Assembly (NCBI RefSeq): GCF_040448675.1
Contig: NZ_CP159289.1
Coordinates: 6,121,001-6,185,000, forward strand
Source: Dyadobacter sp. 676
GTDB lineage: Bacteria; Bacteroidota; Bacteroidia; Cytophagales; Spirosomataceae
Direction: 5' to 3'
Length of the DNA stretch: 64,000 bases
Shown here: in pieces, positions 1-9,392 of the stretch
Layout of the letters: each line of letters opens with the position of its first letter
How positions within the stretch are numbered: the first letter of the stretch is position 1
The notes under the pieces: model-generated
Told to the model about the DNA's origin: nothing
The model's input: only the letters and a program-made list of their open reading frames with translations
Database searches by the model: none
Translations under genes and position numbers: made by a program

Positions 1-1103
1 TGCTGGAAATTGAGGGTTATGGCATGGTTCCATCGTTTTTCGTCCTTAGCGACGCGACTCCGGTAGTGGCTTGTACCCAAAACGTCGGTAAGGGCATTGC
101 TGCTGTTCTGACTGCCGCCGAGGCTGTTCAGGTTGCCTTTGTAAGTCAATGACAAATAACTGTTTTCTTTCAGGTTCAGCTGAGCGCCTGCACCAAGGTT
201 GGAATAATTGCGCATTTTACGTTGCCAGTCTGTCGTGAGCTCCGAATGGAGGTAGTCCGAGGCGGCCGGACGGGTGCGGGTAGTGTAGAGCACCTCCCGG
301 TCGTTGCCGGTTTCGAGGGCGTAATTGGCTTGAAACGACACTTTATTGTGCCTGTATTGAAGATCGGCCAGGGTATTGAGTTCGCTTCCGGCAAACCGTG
401 TGTAGGCATATTGCTGGGTTACCGAGCCTGTCGTGCCGCCTTCGACGACCTGTTTCGTGATAATATTGATCACCGCTTTTCCCTCCGCGTCGTAGCGCGC
501 CGATGGGTTGGGGATCACCTCCACGCGCACGATCCGGCTGACGGGAATGGCCGCCATTTGTTCATAAGTAATGGCCTGGCCGTTGAGAAAAATCAATGCT
601 TCGCCGCGCCCGGCCACACCTGCGCGCCCTTCCGTAAAAATTATCCCCGGCGACCTTTCGAGGAGCTCCATGGCCGATGTGCTGCCGGCCAGAATGCTGC
701 CGGTAACCTGTATTTCGGTGGTTCCGTTGCTGCCGTGTGTCACCAGGGGAGCCTGTCCGCGTACAGTTACGCCTGCGAGCGCCTGTACCTGCTCGCGCAT
801 AACGATATTCCCCAGGTCGATATGCGCATTGTCCCGGCGGGGGAGGACGATCAGCGTGTCGGCCAGGCCGATGCCGCTGAGCCGCAATGCTACCTGTGCG
901 CGCTCGATGTTGCGGAAGGTAACAAGGCCGTCTTCGAATGGCGCGCCCTGTAAAACCGAGGAGTCGGGCAGGGATATCAGCCTGCCATAAACGGCCAGCG
1001 GTTGTTGGCTGGCATTCATTGCTTTTCCGGAAACCGAATAGCGGACTTGGGAAAAGACGGTGTGGGTAAGAAAAACAAGAATAATGATGCCCGGGAACTT
1101 CAT
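1..1103 (-). CDS. TonB-dependent-type outer-membrane beta-barrel protein (partial)
   Basis: Minus-strand reading frame from an ATG at 1103 that runs off the left edge, so only the first ~367 residues are present. A signal peptide (about residues 1-19, ending VFSQ) is followed by a carboxypeptidase-regulatory-like segment to about residue 115. A plug-type domain follows, with GEALIFLNGQAITYE, RVEVIPNPSARYDAEGKA and then INIITK, the usual plug ending of outer-membrane beta-barrel family receptors. Alternating amphipathic strands begin after that. The family imports substrates through the outer membrane using TonB energy, but the substrate cannot be read here. The AraC-type regulator gene lies 100 bp upstream on the same strand. 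The frame is not disturbed in the part visible. Confidence 0.8.
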   Translation of the reverse strand, partial: MKFPGIIILVFLTHTVFSQVRYSVSGKAMNASQQPLAVYGRLISLPDSSVLQGAPFEDGLVTFRNIERAQVALRLSGIGLADTLIVLPRRDNAHIDLGNIVMREQVQALAGVTVRGQAPLVTHGSNGTTEIQVTGSILAGSTSAMELLERSPGIIFTEGRAGVAGRGEALIFLNGQAITYEQMAAIPVSRIVRVEVIPNPSARYDAEGKAVINIITKQVVEGGTTGSVTQQYAYTRFAGSELNTLADLQYRHNKVSFQANYALETGNDREVLYTTRTRPAASDYLHSELTTDWQRKMRNYSNLGAGAQLNLKENSYLSLTYKGNLNSLGGSQNSSNALTDVLGTSHYRSRVAKDEKRWNHAITLNFQ

Positions 1104-1203
1104 GGCTGATGGATCTGGTTTGAGGCAAAAATCCAAAGCCGGGCTTTTTCGGAGGTATGTAAATGGCGAATCAGGAGTACTGATCTATAAATCCGTACTT
1201 TGA

Positions 1204-2274
1204 TTAATTAGTAATAGGTTGATTAGCAGTTTGTTGAAATGAAGATGGTGTAGTGCCTCTGATCTTCTTGAATGCTGCAAAAAATGTCGATTTGGAATTG
1301 AAACCTACCTCGTAACCGATGGCTTCCAGGGTCAGGTGTTGCTCGGTGGCGATCATTTTGCATGCTTCGGCAATGCGCCATTCATTCACGTACGTCGTGA
1401 AATTCTTGCCAAGGCGTTCGTTGAGCAATGCGGAAAGCTGGTGGCCCGAAACCTGGATTTCCCGCGAAAGGTCATGGAGCTTCAAGTCCGGATTTTTATA
1501 AACAGCCTTTTCGGTCATTGCTTTTTCGAGCTTGCTCAGCCATAATTCCGCATCGCTTTCACTGAGTTTTTTCACGGCTGGCTTTTCGGGTAGCAGCAGG
1601 AACAGCTCGTCGGTCTTTTTCTTATAAATCACCAGCGTAATCATCAGGTAAAGGATCAGCGAAAAAGCAATGGAGCCGCTGATGTAGGAGGCGAATGGTG
1701 CATTCACCAGCGAGGAAAAATACAAAAGGAATATCAGCACATTGCCCAGGAAAATCATGGAAATCCAGGTCTCGGCCGGTTTCATCGTGTAGGAACGGCT
1801 GAATAATTTCCGCAACAAACCGCGGATAAGAATGCCCGACGCGAGCAGGAATCCAAACCATTCCAGATATATTACCCTCGCAATCACTTTATTCCACAGA
1901 ACCGGATATTCCGGGTAGGGCACGGCGATGCCAACGCCCAGCGTAAGCGCCACCAGGAGCACCAGCGTCCAGGCCCAGCGTTTAGGCACCGTTTCGAGCG
2001 GTGTGACGGCGGAGCGCACGAAATAGTACAAAAACGGACCAATGAAAAAACAGGCCGAAAGTCCGATCTGCAAATAGATTTTGGGCAGTTTTCCATCGAA
2101 ATACAGGCAAACCGACTTTGCAATGCGAACGCTGGATGCGAGCAGCATCGCACCGAGAAAATTGTTGGCGAGATATTTCTTTTGTGTAAAAAACAGCAGG
2201 AATATCCCGAGAAGCAACCCGTTGAACGCGCCTAGCGCGCTGAAAAAGAACAGGATCTCTTTGCCTATATTCAT
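1204..2274 (-). CDS. AraC-family regulator with N-terminal membrane domain
   Basis: The N-terminal ~220 residues form six or seven hydrophobic segments separated by short loops. The C-terminal ~100 residues are an AraC-type double helix-turn-helix (ISGHQ-type first helix region HDLSREIQVSGHQLSALL, then LEAIGYEVGFNSKSTFFAAFKK). This 7TM-HTH layout is common in Bacteroidota and suggests a membrane-bound one-component regulator, which is an inference. I chose the ATG at 2274 (MNIGKEIL) because the hydrophobic region starts directly after it; an ATG at 2298 is also in frame. It sits upstream of, and in the same direction as, the outer-membrane receptor gene and may control it. PadR is divergent across a ~200 bp gap. 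Confidence 0.85.
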   Translation of the reverse strand: MNIGKEILFFFSALGAFNGLLLGIFLLFFTQKKYLANNFLGAMLLASSVRIAKSVCLYFDGKLPKIYLQIGLSACFFIGPFLYYFVRSAVTPLETVPKRWAWTLVLLVALTLGVGIAVPYPEYPVLWNKVIARVIYLEWFGFLLASGILIRGLLRKLFSRSYTMKPAETWISMIFLGNVLIFLLYFSSLVNAPFASYISGSIAFSLILYLMITLVIYKKKTDELFLLLPEKPAVKKLSESDAELWLSKLEKAMTEKAVYKNPDLKLHDLSREIQVSGHQLSALLNERLGKNFTTYVNEWRIAEACKMIATEQHLTLEAIGYEVGFNSKSTFFAAFKKIRGTTPSSFQQTANQPITN

Positions 2275-2477
2275 AAAACAGAACCGATTGTAACCCAAAT
2301 GTAACTGATTGTTGCCCGCTTTTCAAGTAACTTTTAAGCGTTGTCCGGTTTGAAATCGTGAATGTTCGGAATCGGACAACATCGGATGGTAAAAACGCCT
2401 TCCAGGTGGCAGAAACATGGTTTCAGGGAGTCTGGCATGGCATTTGCGCGACATTATCGGAATAAATGCGCTAAGCT

Positions 2478-2822
2478 ATGAAAAGAACGTTTTTAGGGGA
2501 ATTGGAAGAGGTAGTGCTCCTGACTGTGGCGGTGTTGGAGGAAGACGCCTACGCCGTAACCGTGACGCAGGAGCTCGACCGGAAAACCGGTCGCTCGGTG
2601 GGGTTCAGCACGGTGCATACCACCTTGCAGCGGCTGGAAGAAAAAGGCTATTTGTCGTCGGAAATGGGCGGGGCGACAGCCGAACGCGGAGGACGGCGGA
2701 AGCGGTTTTTCCGCGTAACCGCCTTTGGCCGGAAAGCGTTGCGGGAGGCTAAGGAGGCCCGCGAAGCATTGTGGGGGGGCAATGTCGCCGCAAACGCTTC
2801 AACTGATGGGCAATTGATATGA
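2478..2822 (+). CDS. PadR-family transcriptional regulator
   Basis: A small winged-helix protein of 114 residues. The core GFSTVHTTLQRLEEKGYLSS is the recognition helix plus start of the wing typical of PadR, followed by GGRRKRFFRVTAFGRKAL. PadR proteins usually repress a neighbouring gene. Here the stop overlaps the ATG of the permease gene (ATGA), so the two are translationally coupled, a pairing often seen with prefix-domain permeases. The C-terminal tail follows a G7 run at 2773-2779. With six Gs the tail would read WGAMSPQTLQLMGN and stop at 2817, leaving a 1-bp gap to the permease. The last ~18 residues as given are therefore doubtful. Confidence 0.85.
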   Translation: MKRTFLGELEEVVLLTVAVLEEDAYAVTVTQELDRKTGRSVGFSTVHTTLQRLEEKGYLSSEMGGATAERGGRRKRFFRVTAFGRKALREAKEAREALWGGNVAANASTDGQLI

Positions 2823-5428
2823 ATGCACACACGAAACCGCCGCGCTGGGCCACCTGGCTGCTCACGCGCTGGTCGCACCCCGACGCCCGGGAAGAACTGC
2901 AGGGCGATATGCTTGAAATGTATGCCTATTGGTTGCAAAGGCGCGGAAAGCCCGCAGCCGACCGAAAATATTGCCTGGTGGTAATCCGGCTGCTGCGGCC
3001 ATTCGCCCGCCGGAGACGAACCGCCGATTATCCCGAAACCTATTCATTCAGTCCGGCCATGATCCAGAATTATTTTAAAATCGCATTCCGTAACCTGCTT
3101 AAAAGTAAAACATTTTCGGCTGTCAATATCATGGGCCTCGCCCTTGGAATGGCTTGCAGCCTGGCGATCCTGCTCTGGATTCGCGACGAACGCGGTGTGG
3201 ACGCATTCCACGCCAATAAGGACCAGCTCTACCGCATTTATATGAGGGAGTATTTCAGCGGAAAGGTACAGGGCGTGATCTGGACGCCCGGTCCGCTGGC
3301 GGAGGAACTGAAAAAATCGGTACCTGAGATTGAAATGACCACGCCGTTTTCATGGACGGTCCCGCAAACTTTTTCCGTAGGTACTAAAACCCATAAACAG
3401 GCGACGAACTGGGCGAGCGGAGATTTTTTTAAGATGTTCAGCTTCAAACTCCTGCAAGGCACACCCGACGGAGCCCTGCGCGATCCCGGCAGCATTGCGA
3501 TCTCGCGCAATATGGCCGAAGTGTTTTTCGGCAGTCCGGAGCAGGCCATCGGCAAAGCCATCCGCTACGATAACCGTAAGGAAATGACGGTAACCGCGGT
3601 TTTTGAGAACATTGGCACCAACAGCACCTTGCAGTTCGATTGCCTGATGACCTGGGACGCCTATATCGACGATAACGGCTGGGCGAAGGACTGGGGAAAC
3701 ACTGACCCACTAACGTTCTTTAAGCTCAGGAAAGACGCCGATCCTGCGAAAGTGGAGGCGAAAATGCGGCACCTGCTCGACAAGACCAACCGCGACGCGG
3801 GCAAGCCCTATAAAACGCAGCTCGCCATGCAGCCTTTTCACGAGTATTATCTCAACAGCAATATCAAGGACGCCAAAATGGACGGCGGGCGCATCGAGTA
3901 CGTGCGGCTGTTCACTTTCGTAGCGGTGTTTATCCTGCTGATCGCCTGCATCAATTTTATGAATCTGGCCACGGCGCGTTCGACGCGACGTGCCAAAGAA
4001 GTGGGAGTCCGGAAAGTGGTAGGCGCGATGCGGTCGATGCTGGCGGGACAATTCATGGGCGAGGCGTTGCTCATTACGTTATTGTCGGCCGGGCTGGCGG
4101 TGTTGCTGGTGGCCTTGCTGCTGCCGTCATTCAACAGCCTCACCGGCAAGCAAATGGTGTTGCCCGTATCGGAACCGTCGTTCTGGGGCATTATCGCAGG
4201 TTTACTGATTGTGACGAGCCTGGTGGCGGGGAGTTACCCTGCGATGTTCCTGTCGTCGCTCAACCCGGTCCGAATTCTCAAAGGGGCCTTGAAGTCCGAT
4301 TCAAGCTCTGGTTGGGTACGCCAGGGATTGGTGGTGTTTCAATTTGGCCTGTCGGTGATCCTGATAGTCGGAATGATCATCATTTACAGGCAAGTCGGTT
4401 TCGTTCAGAATAAAAACCTCGGTTTCGATCGTGAAAATCTGGTTTATTTCCCGATAGAGGGTGAATTGTTTAACAAATTCGACATTCTCAAAACCGAATT
4501 ATCGCGGATTCCGGGTGTGAAGCACGTGTCGCACATGACTGCCACGCCGGCATCCAACGGTAATGGCACCGATGGGATTACATGGCCGGGCAGCGATCCG
4601 AACGACCAGGTCAGGTTTACGCCGGTTGGGGTGGGTTATGATTTTATCAAAACGATGGATCTGAAGATGGCCCTGGGCCGTGATTTTTCCAGGGATTTTC
4701 CAACCGATTCCTCCGGTGTGATCGTCAATGAAACCGCAGTGAAGGTCATGGGACTTAAAGAGCCGGTCGGCCGGGAGATCAAATGGGGGAAATCGAAGGT
4801 ACATATTGTGGGCGTGCTGAAAGATTTCCACTTCCAGTCGCTGCATACCGCGATCCGTCCGCTGATCGCCTACCTTGGTGCGCGCCAGCCGTCCGGAAAC
4901 GTCGTGATCCGAATCGAAGCCGGTAAAACGCCGGAGACGCTCGTGACAATCGGGAAAGTAACCAGAAAACTGAATCCCAACGTACCTTTTACCTATGCGT
5001 TTACCGACCAGGAATATGCGCGCCAATATCAGAGCGAGCAGATCGTGGGGAAACTGGCGGGTTACTTTGCCTTTCTGGCCATATTCATATCTTGTCTCGG
5101 TCTCTTCGGCCTGGCCGCATTTACAGCCGAGCAGCGCACGAAGGAAATCGGCGTCCGCAAGGTATTGGGGGCGTCCGTAGCGGGTATTGTGGCGCTGCTT
5201 TCAAGAGATTTCCTGAAACTCGTGGTGATGGCTATCGTACTGGCCTCGCCGGTTGCGTGGTATATTATGAAGCAATGGTTGCAGGGTTTTGCCTATCAGA
5301 TCGACATAGAATGGTGGATGTTCGCCCTGGCCGGGGTTATCGCAGTATTGATTGCCGTGTTTACGATCAGCTTCCAGTCGATCAAAGCTGCTACGGCGAA
5401 CCCGGTACGAAGCCTGCGGAGCGAATAG
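2819..5428 (+). CDS. ABC transporter permease (FtsX/MacB type) with N-terminal prefix domain
   Basis: An 869-residue membrane protein. Residues 1-75 are a soluble prefix (PPRWATWLLTRWSHPDAREE, then a basic helix) that NCBI calls a permease prefix domain. Then comes the MacB-like pattern twice: a TM helix at about 98-122, a periplasmic MacB_PCD domain, FtsX helices around 365-480 containing TARSTRRAKEVGVRKVVGA, a further TM near 500-525, a second periplasmic domain, and final FtsX helices with TKEIGVRKVLGAS near 770. Both EVGVRKV-type coupling motifs are intact. No ATPase is encoded nearby, so the partner must be elsewhere. The substrate is unknown; the family handles extrusion or envelope stress. 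It is coupled to PadR by the ATGA overlap. Confidence 0.9.
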   Translation: MNAHTKPPRWATWLLTRWSHPDAREELQGDMLEMYAYWLQRRGKPAADRKYCLVVIRLLRPFARRRRTADYPETYSFSPAMIQNYFKIAFRNLLKSKTFSAVNIMGLALGMACSLAILLWIRDERGVDAFHANKDQLYRIYMREYFSGKVQGVIWTPGPLAEELKKSVPEIEMTTPFSWTVPQTFSVGTKTHKQATNWASGDFFKMFSFKLLQGTPDGALRDPGSIAISRNMAEVFFGSPEQAIGKAIRYDNRKEMTVTAVFENIGTNSTLQFDCLMTWDAYIDDNGWAKDWGNTDPLTFFKLRKDADPAKVEAKMRHLLDKTNRDAGKPYKTQLAMQPFHEYYLNSNIKDAKMDGGRIEYVRLFTFVAVFILLIACINFMNLATARSTRRAKEVGVRKVVGAMRSMLAGQFMGEALLITLLSAGLAVLLVALLLPSFNSLTGKQMVLPVSEPSFWGIIAGLLIVTSLVAGSYPAMFLSSLNPVRILKGALKSDSSSGWVRQGLVVFQFGLSVILIVGMIIIYRQVGFVQNKNLGFDRENLVYFPIEGELFNKFDILKTELSRIPGVKHVSHMTATPASNGNGTDGITWPGSDPNDQVRFTPVGVGYDFIKTMDLKMALGRDFSRDFPTDSSGVIVNETAVKVMGLKEPVGREIKWGKSKVHIVGVLKDFHFQSLHTAIRPLIAYLGARQPSGNVVIRIEAGKTPETLVTIGKVTRKLNPNVPFTYAFTDQEYARQYQSEQIVGKLAGYFAFLAIFISCLGLFGLAAFTAEQRTKEIGVRKVLGASVAGIVALLSRDFLKLVVMAIVLASPVAWYIMKQWLQGFAYQIDIEWWMFALAGVIAVLIAVFTISFQSIKAATANPVRSLRSE

Positions 5429-5553
5429 GGTGGGGCAGTATACTTTTGGATACCGGGTTGCCGGGCTGATTCCGGAATCTATATGCCATGTTGCTGGTTT
5501 TGTTTTCGATGCCATGAAAGGCATATGATAACAGAGACGAAAATCAGATAGAA

Positions 5554-6591
5554 ATGGAAATAGGAATCAGTATGTTCGGGGACCTGGCTTTTAATAATGC
5601 CACCCGTTCTTTTCAATCGCCGCAGGAGCGCTTGCAGGATATGTTGGAGGAAATCAAGCTGGCCGACGAGGTGGGGCTGGATGTGTTCGGAATAGGCGAG
5701 CACCACCGGCCGGATTTCGCGGTGTCGGCACCGGAGATCATTCTCGCGGCAGCGGCCTCGGTCACCAAAAACATCAAATTGACCAGTTCGGTAACGGTAT
5801 TGAGCTCCGCGGACCCTGTGCGCGTTTACCAGAACTTTTCGACGGTGGACCTTATTTCCGGCGGCCGCGCGGAGATTACCGTCGGGCGCGGCAGCTTTAT
5901 CGAGTCGTTCCCGCTTTTTGGTTATGATCTGAATGATTACAATGCGCTGTTCGCCGAAAAGCTCCAATTGCTGAAAGAGATCAACGAAAACGACGTCATT
6001 ACCTGGAAGGGCAAATTTCGCGCTACGCTCGACCGGCAGGAGGTATTGCCCAGAGCCGTAAATAACCACCTGGATATCTGGGTGGCGGTTGGAGGAACTC
6101 CGCAATCGGTGGTGCGCGCCGCGCGGTTGGGCCTTCCGTTGATTATCGCCATCATCGGCGGAATGCCTTCGCAGTTCAAACCGTTTTTCGAATTATATAA
6201 AACAGAATACATCGAAGCCGGCCACGACCCGGCTAACATGCGGCTCGCGACCCATTCGCACGGGCTTATCGGACTGGACGGAAAGGCATTGAGCGACCTG
6301 TATTTCCCTTCCTATGCCGCGCAAATGGACCGGATAGGCCGCAGCCGGGGGTGGGCGCCTTACACACGTGCGCAGTTCGAAGGAGGGCAGGGGCGCGAAG
6401 GCGCATTGTTCGTCGGGGAGCCTAACGCGGTAGTGGATAAGATCCTTTACCATCAGGAGATGTTCGGCCTTACACGCTTTCTGATGCATACGGACGTGGG
6501 TGCGCCTGCGCATAAGGACCTTATGAAATCGATCGAACTGCTCGGAACGCACGTCGCGCCGGCGGTTAAAAAGGCTCTTGCAGTTAGTTAA
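5554..6591 (+). CDS. LLM-class flavin-dependent oxidoreductase
   Basis: A 345-residue luciferase-like TIM barrel. Recognisable features are the N-terminal strand EIGISMFGDL, the segment DVFGIGEHHRPDFAVSAPEI with the paired His residues typical of the family, TSSVTVLSSADPVRVYQNFSTVDLISGGRAEITVGRG, and the late GEPNAVVDKILYHQ region. The family uses reduced FMN for oxidation; the substrate cannot be deduced. It stands alone with the same direction on both sides, 125 bp after the permease and followed by a weak hairpin. Length agrees with the family. Confidence 0.88.
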   Translation: MEIGISMFGDLAFNNATRSFQSPQERLQDMLEEIKLADEVGLDVFGIGEHHRPDFAVSAPEIILAAAASVTKNIKLTSSVTVLSSADPVRVYQNFSTVDLISGGRAEITVGRGSFIESFPLFGYDLNDYNALFAEKLQLLKEINENDVITWKGKFRATLDRQEVLPRAVNNHLDIWVAVGGTPQSVVRAARLGLPLIIAIIGGMPSQFKPFFELYKTEYIEAGHDPANMRLATHSHGLIGLDGKALSDLYFPSYAAQMDRIGRSRGWAPYTRAQFEGGQGREGALFVGEPNAVVDKILYHQEMFGLTRFLMHTDVGAPAHKDLMKSIELLGTHVAPAVKKALAVS

Positions 6592-6603
6592 TGGCGCTTT
6601 TGA

Positions 6604-6632
6604 GGCGGGCGACGCAAACGCACCCGCTTTTT
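6604..6632 (+). terminator. Weak intrinsic terminator after the LLM gene
   Basis: GCGGG at 6605-6609 can pair with CCCGC at 6623-6627, and TTTTT follows at 6628-6632. The stem is short, so termination is only likely. Confidence 0.5.
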
Positions 6633-6713
6633 GTCGCAACAGGCATCGCTCCGTTAAGGGGAAACCCGCCAAATTTGTAACATCAATCAATCACTAAAAA
6701 ACACAAGGAACAA

Positions 6714-7136
6714 ATGGAAGCGACAACACAACCTGTAACGATTCAAGCGATTGTAAATGCACCGATCGAGGAAGTATGGAACAAATTCAATGCCCCCGAG
6801 CATATTACGCAATGGTGTTTCGCCTCCGACGACTGGCACGCGCCTTATTCTGAAAACGATGTGCGCGTAGGCGGCAGCATCAAAACCACCATGGCCGCCA
6901 AAGACGGCAGTTTCAGCTTCGATTTTGGCGGTACTTACACCGAAGTGGAAGAAAACCGCTACCTGGCATATACGCTGGGCGACGGCCGCAAGGTTACTGT
7001 ACTGTTCGAAAAAGATGGCGATGCTACGAAAGTGGTTGAGACGTTCGATCCGGAAAATACCCACCCGGTCGAGTTCCAGCAAGCCGGATGGCAGGCGATT
7101 CTTGACAATTTCAAGAAATATGCGGAAGGGAAATAA
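6714..7136 (+). CDS. SRPBCC/AHSA1-family protein
   Basis: A 140-residue protein of the START/Bet v 1-like fold. It opens QPVTIQAIVNAPIEEVWNKFNAPEHITQWCFASDDWHAP, the standard beginning of bacterial AHSA1-like proteins, and closes EFQQAGWQAILDNFKKYAE, the long C-terminal helix. The family binds hydrophobic ligands, and its members are unrelated in function to true Hsp90 activation despite the name. An AGGAAC-like ribosome-binding sequence precedes the ATG. It is followed by a strong terminator, so it is probably monocistronic. Confidence 0.88.
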   Translation: MEATTQPVTIQAIVNAPIEEVWNKFNAPEHITQWCFASDDWHAPYSENDVRVGGSIKTTMAAKDGSFSFDFGGTYTEVEENRYLAYTLGDGRKVTVLFEKDGDATKVVETFDPENTHPVEFQQAGWQAILDNFKKYAEGK

Positions 7137-7171
7137 GCGGTAAATCAGCGGTAAATCAGCGAAATTTCCGT

Positions 7172-7206
7172 AGCGGCCCGGTTATTGGAATCGGGCCGCT
7201 TTTTTT
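7172..7206 (+). terminator. Intrinsic terminator after AHSA1 gene
   Basis: A perfect 9-bp stem, AGCGGCCCG (7172-7180) with CGGGCCGCT (7192-7200), with an 11-nt loop and a run of seven Ts from 7200. Confidence 0.85.
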
Positions 7207-7267
7207 GCCAGGCATCCGGTGTGGGGCCGGAATCAAAATAGTAGATCACAGTTAATGCGACTTTGTT

Positions 7268-7275
7268 TACTTTTG
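7268..7275 (+). promoter_or_regulatory. Bacteroidota -7 element upstream of the sensor kinase
   Basis: TACTTTTG matches the TAnnTTTG -7 consensus of Bacteroidota and ends 21 bp before the ATG at 7297. I do not see a convincing TTTG -33 box at the right spacing, so this is tentative. Confidence 0.4.
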
Positions 7276-7296
7276 ATGTTCTGAATTCGAAAGTAA

Positions 7297-8397
7297 ATGC
7301 AATCCCCAATTTCATCCCGTCTTACGAGCCGCCAAAAATGGGAACTTGGTCTGGGCCTTGCGGTCATATACGTGCCGATACGCATTTATATGAACGTTTT
7401 GCAGATCGACATGCCGATTTTCTGGCATCGGCTGCCGCTATGGACGATGGAATTGCTGTTCAGCATTGCCTTCTTCATATTATGGATCAATGTGATCGAG
7501 GGTATGCAATACCTGACCTCCCGCTTCCTGGGAGAGGATTTTCCCGAGCGGTTCAGGGTTGTTAATCAGGCATTTATGCTATTCGTCGCGATCGCGCTCG
7601 CGATGGTGTTCAACCACTGGTACCGCTACCTCTGGCACTGGATGGAAGCTGTTTTCGACAAAAAGAGCTTCGACGTACTTCCTATCGTTCTGAACAACTC
7701 GCCGGTACTGAAACAGCGTGCCAACACGAGCATTACCGTAATGGCGTTGATGGCCGAGTATTACCTCGCCGCCAACAAGCGGGTGTACGAGCGCCTGCAA
7801 CGCGTGGTGATCAACGAAGAACGCTTGCAGAAAGAGAACGCGACCGCCAATTTCAATGCATTGAAAAACCAGGTAAGCCCCCATTTTCTGTTCAACAATT
7901 TCAGTGTGCTGACCACCCTGGTCGAGACCAACCAGGAGCTTTCGGTGAAATTCATTAACCAGCTTTCGAAGGCTTACCGCTATATTCTGGAAAAATCGGT
8001 GTACGATTCCATCAAACTGGCGACGGAAGTGGAGTTCCTGGAAACTTACATGTTCCTGCTCATGATCCGGTTCGAAAGCAAACTGAACCTGGATATTCGC
8101 ATTACCTGCCAGGAAAAGGAAAAATACTCGATTGTGCCGCTGACGTTGCAATTGCTTGTCGAGAATGCGGTGAAACATAACCGGATGTCGGCCAGTAACC
8201 CGCTGCTTATCACCATCGGGGTAGATGGCGATTACCTGGTGGTCAGCAACCCGATGCAGGTGCGCGAGTTGCCCGAATCGTCGACGCGGCTCGGTTTACA
8301 AAATATTGTCAACCGCTACAAGCTGCTGATCGACAAGCCAGTGATGGTAGATAAAACCAATGGCTGTTTTACCGTAAAAGTGCCGTTGCTTTCATGA
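7297..8397 (+). CDS. LytS/YehU-type sensor histidine kinase
   Basis: A 366-residue kinase. Four hydrophobic segments lie in the first ~150 residues (about 20-32, 50-70, 92-108 and around 145-155). The His_kinase (PF06580-type) dimerisation motif ALKNQVSPHFLFNNFSVL contains the phospho-acceptor His at about 196. The ATPase part contains VPLTLQLLVENAVKHN (N box) and RLGLQNIVNRYKLL (G-box-like). Its stop overlaps the ATG of the following response regulator (ATGA), so the two form an operon and a cognate pair. The signal sensed is unknown. Confidence 0.92.
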   Translation: MQSPISSRLTSRQKWELGLGLAVIYVPIRIYMNVLQIDMPIFWHRLPLWTMELLFSIAFFILWINVIEGMQYLTSRFLGEDFPERFRVVNQAFMLFVAIALAMVFNHWYRYLWHWMEAVFDKKSFDVLPIVLNNSPVLKQRANTSITVMALMAEYYLAANKRVYERLQRVVINEERLQKENATANFNALKNQVSPHFLFNNFSVLTTLVETNQELSVKFINQLSKAYRYILEKSVYDSIKLATEVEFLETYMFLLMIRFESKLNLDIRITCQEKEKYSIVPLTLQLLVENAVKHNRMSASNPLLITIGVDGDYLVVSNPMQVRELPESSTRLGLQNIVNRYKLLIDKPVMVDKTNGCFTVKVPLLS

Positions 8398-9161
8398 ATG
8401 TACTTATTATAGAAGACGAGTCGCTAAGCGCCAACCGGCTGGAAAGCCTGGTGAACAGGTATGATCCGAAAATCCGTGTGCTGGGAAAACTGTCGTCGGT
8501 CCGGGAAAGCATCCAGTGGCTGGGCGACAATGCCAATCCCCGGCCTGACCTGATTTTCATGGACCTGCACCTGGAAGACGACCTCGCATTCAAGATCATC
8601 GAGGAACTGAAACTGACCATTCCCATTATTTTTACAACCGCATACAGCGAATATACCCTCAAAGCATTCAAAGCCAACAGTATAGATTATTTGCTGAAAC
8701 CGATCGATAAGTCCGAACTGACGGCGGCGATCGACAAATTCGTCGCATTGCATAAAAAGGACACTCCGGTGCCTGATTTTGCGGCGTTGATGGCCATGTA
8801 CCAGGCCGGCAACGACGACGGTTATAAAGAGCGCTTCCTCGCCTCGGCCGGCCCGAAGCTTTTCAGCATCCGCACCACCGAGATCGCCTATTTTACCATC
8901 GAGCAAAAAGCCACTTTTCTGCGCACGTACGACGGGCAGCATCTGGCCATGGATTACAGCCTCGATAGGCTGGCCCAGATGCTCGACCCCAGGGAGTTTT
9001 TCCGTATCAACCGTTCGCTCATCATCGCATTGAACAGTATCCGCTCGATTTACACCGTTTCGGCTGGCAGGTTAAAACTCGAACTGACGCCGGCAACCTC
9101 GCAGGAGGTTTTCGTAAGCGGCGACCGCATGGCCGATTTCAAGCAATGGCTCGGTAAATAG
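8394..9161 (+). CDS. LytTR-family response regulator
   Basis: A 255-residue response regulator. The receiver domain (about 1-120) starts MNVLIIEDESLSANRLE, has the phospho-acceptor Asp at 57 in LIFMDLHLEDD, Thr/Ala in FTTAYSEY, and the conserved Lys in IDYLLKPIDKSEL. The C-terminal LytTR DNA-binding domain (about 150-255) includes YFTIEQKATFLRTYDG and FFRINRSLIIALNSI. It overlaps the kinase gene by 4 bp. LytTR regulators bind direct repeats near promoters; no target is obvious in the window. Confidence 0.93.
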   Translation: MNVLIIEDESLSANRLESLVNRYDPKIRVLGKLSSVRESIQWLGDNANPRPDLIFMDLHLEDDLAFKIIEELKLTIPIIFTTAYSEYTLKAFKANSIDYLLKPIDKSELTAAIDKFVALHKKDTPVPDFAALMAMYQAGNDDGYKERFLASAGPKLFSIRTTEIAYFTIEQKATFLRTYDGQHLAMDYSLDRLAQMLDPREFFRINRSLIIALNSIRSIYTVSAGRLKLELTPATSQEVFVSGDRMADFKQWLGK

Positions 9162-9392
9162 CTTTGCTCCATTTCCTTCTTCCTCTTAAACCGGGCATTC
9201 GTCGGCCTAAATCCGGCATTGGGCACCTTTGATTTTCCTTTTTAACCATCGGTATACATCTTTGGTTGCTGACTGTGTTTTTGCGAAAACCAACAGCAAG
9301 TTGACCATAAACCTAAACCCTGATTTCCCAGGTGCCGTTAGGGGGCTCTTTGAGGGACCAGGGTGACTATTCCTAAACCCTTCTTCAATGTG

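Noticed and set aside
562..1128. 188-codon minus-strand frame over the first gene
   Set aside because: Shifted by one base relative to the receptor frame that has a signal peptide and plug motifs; its sequence is Arg/Pro-rich noise.
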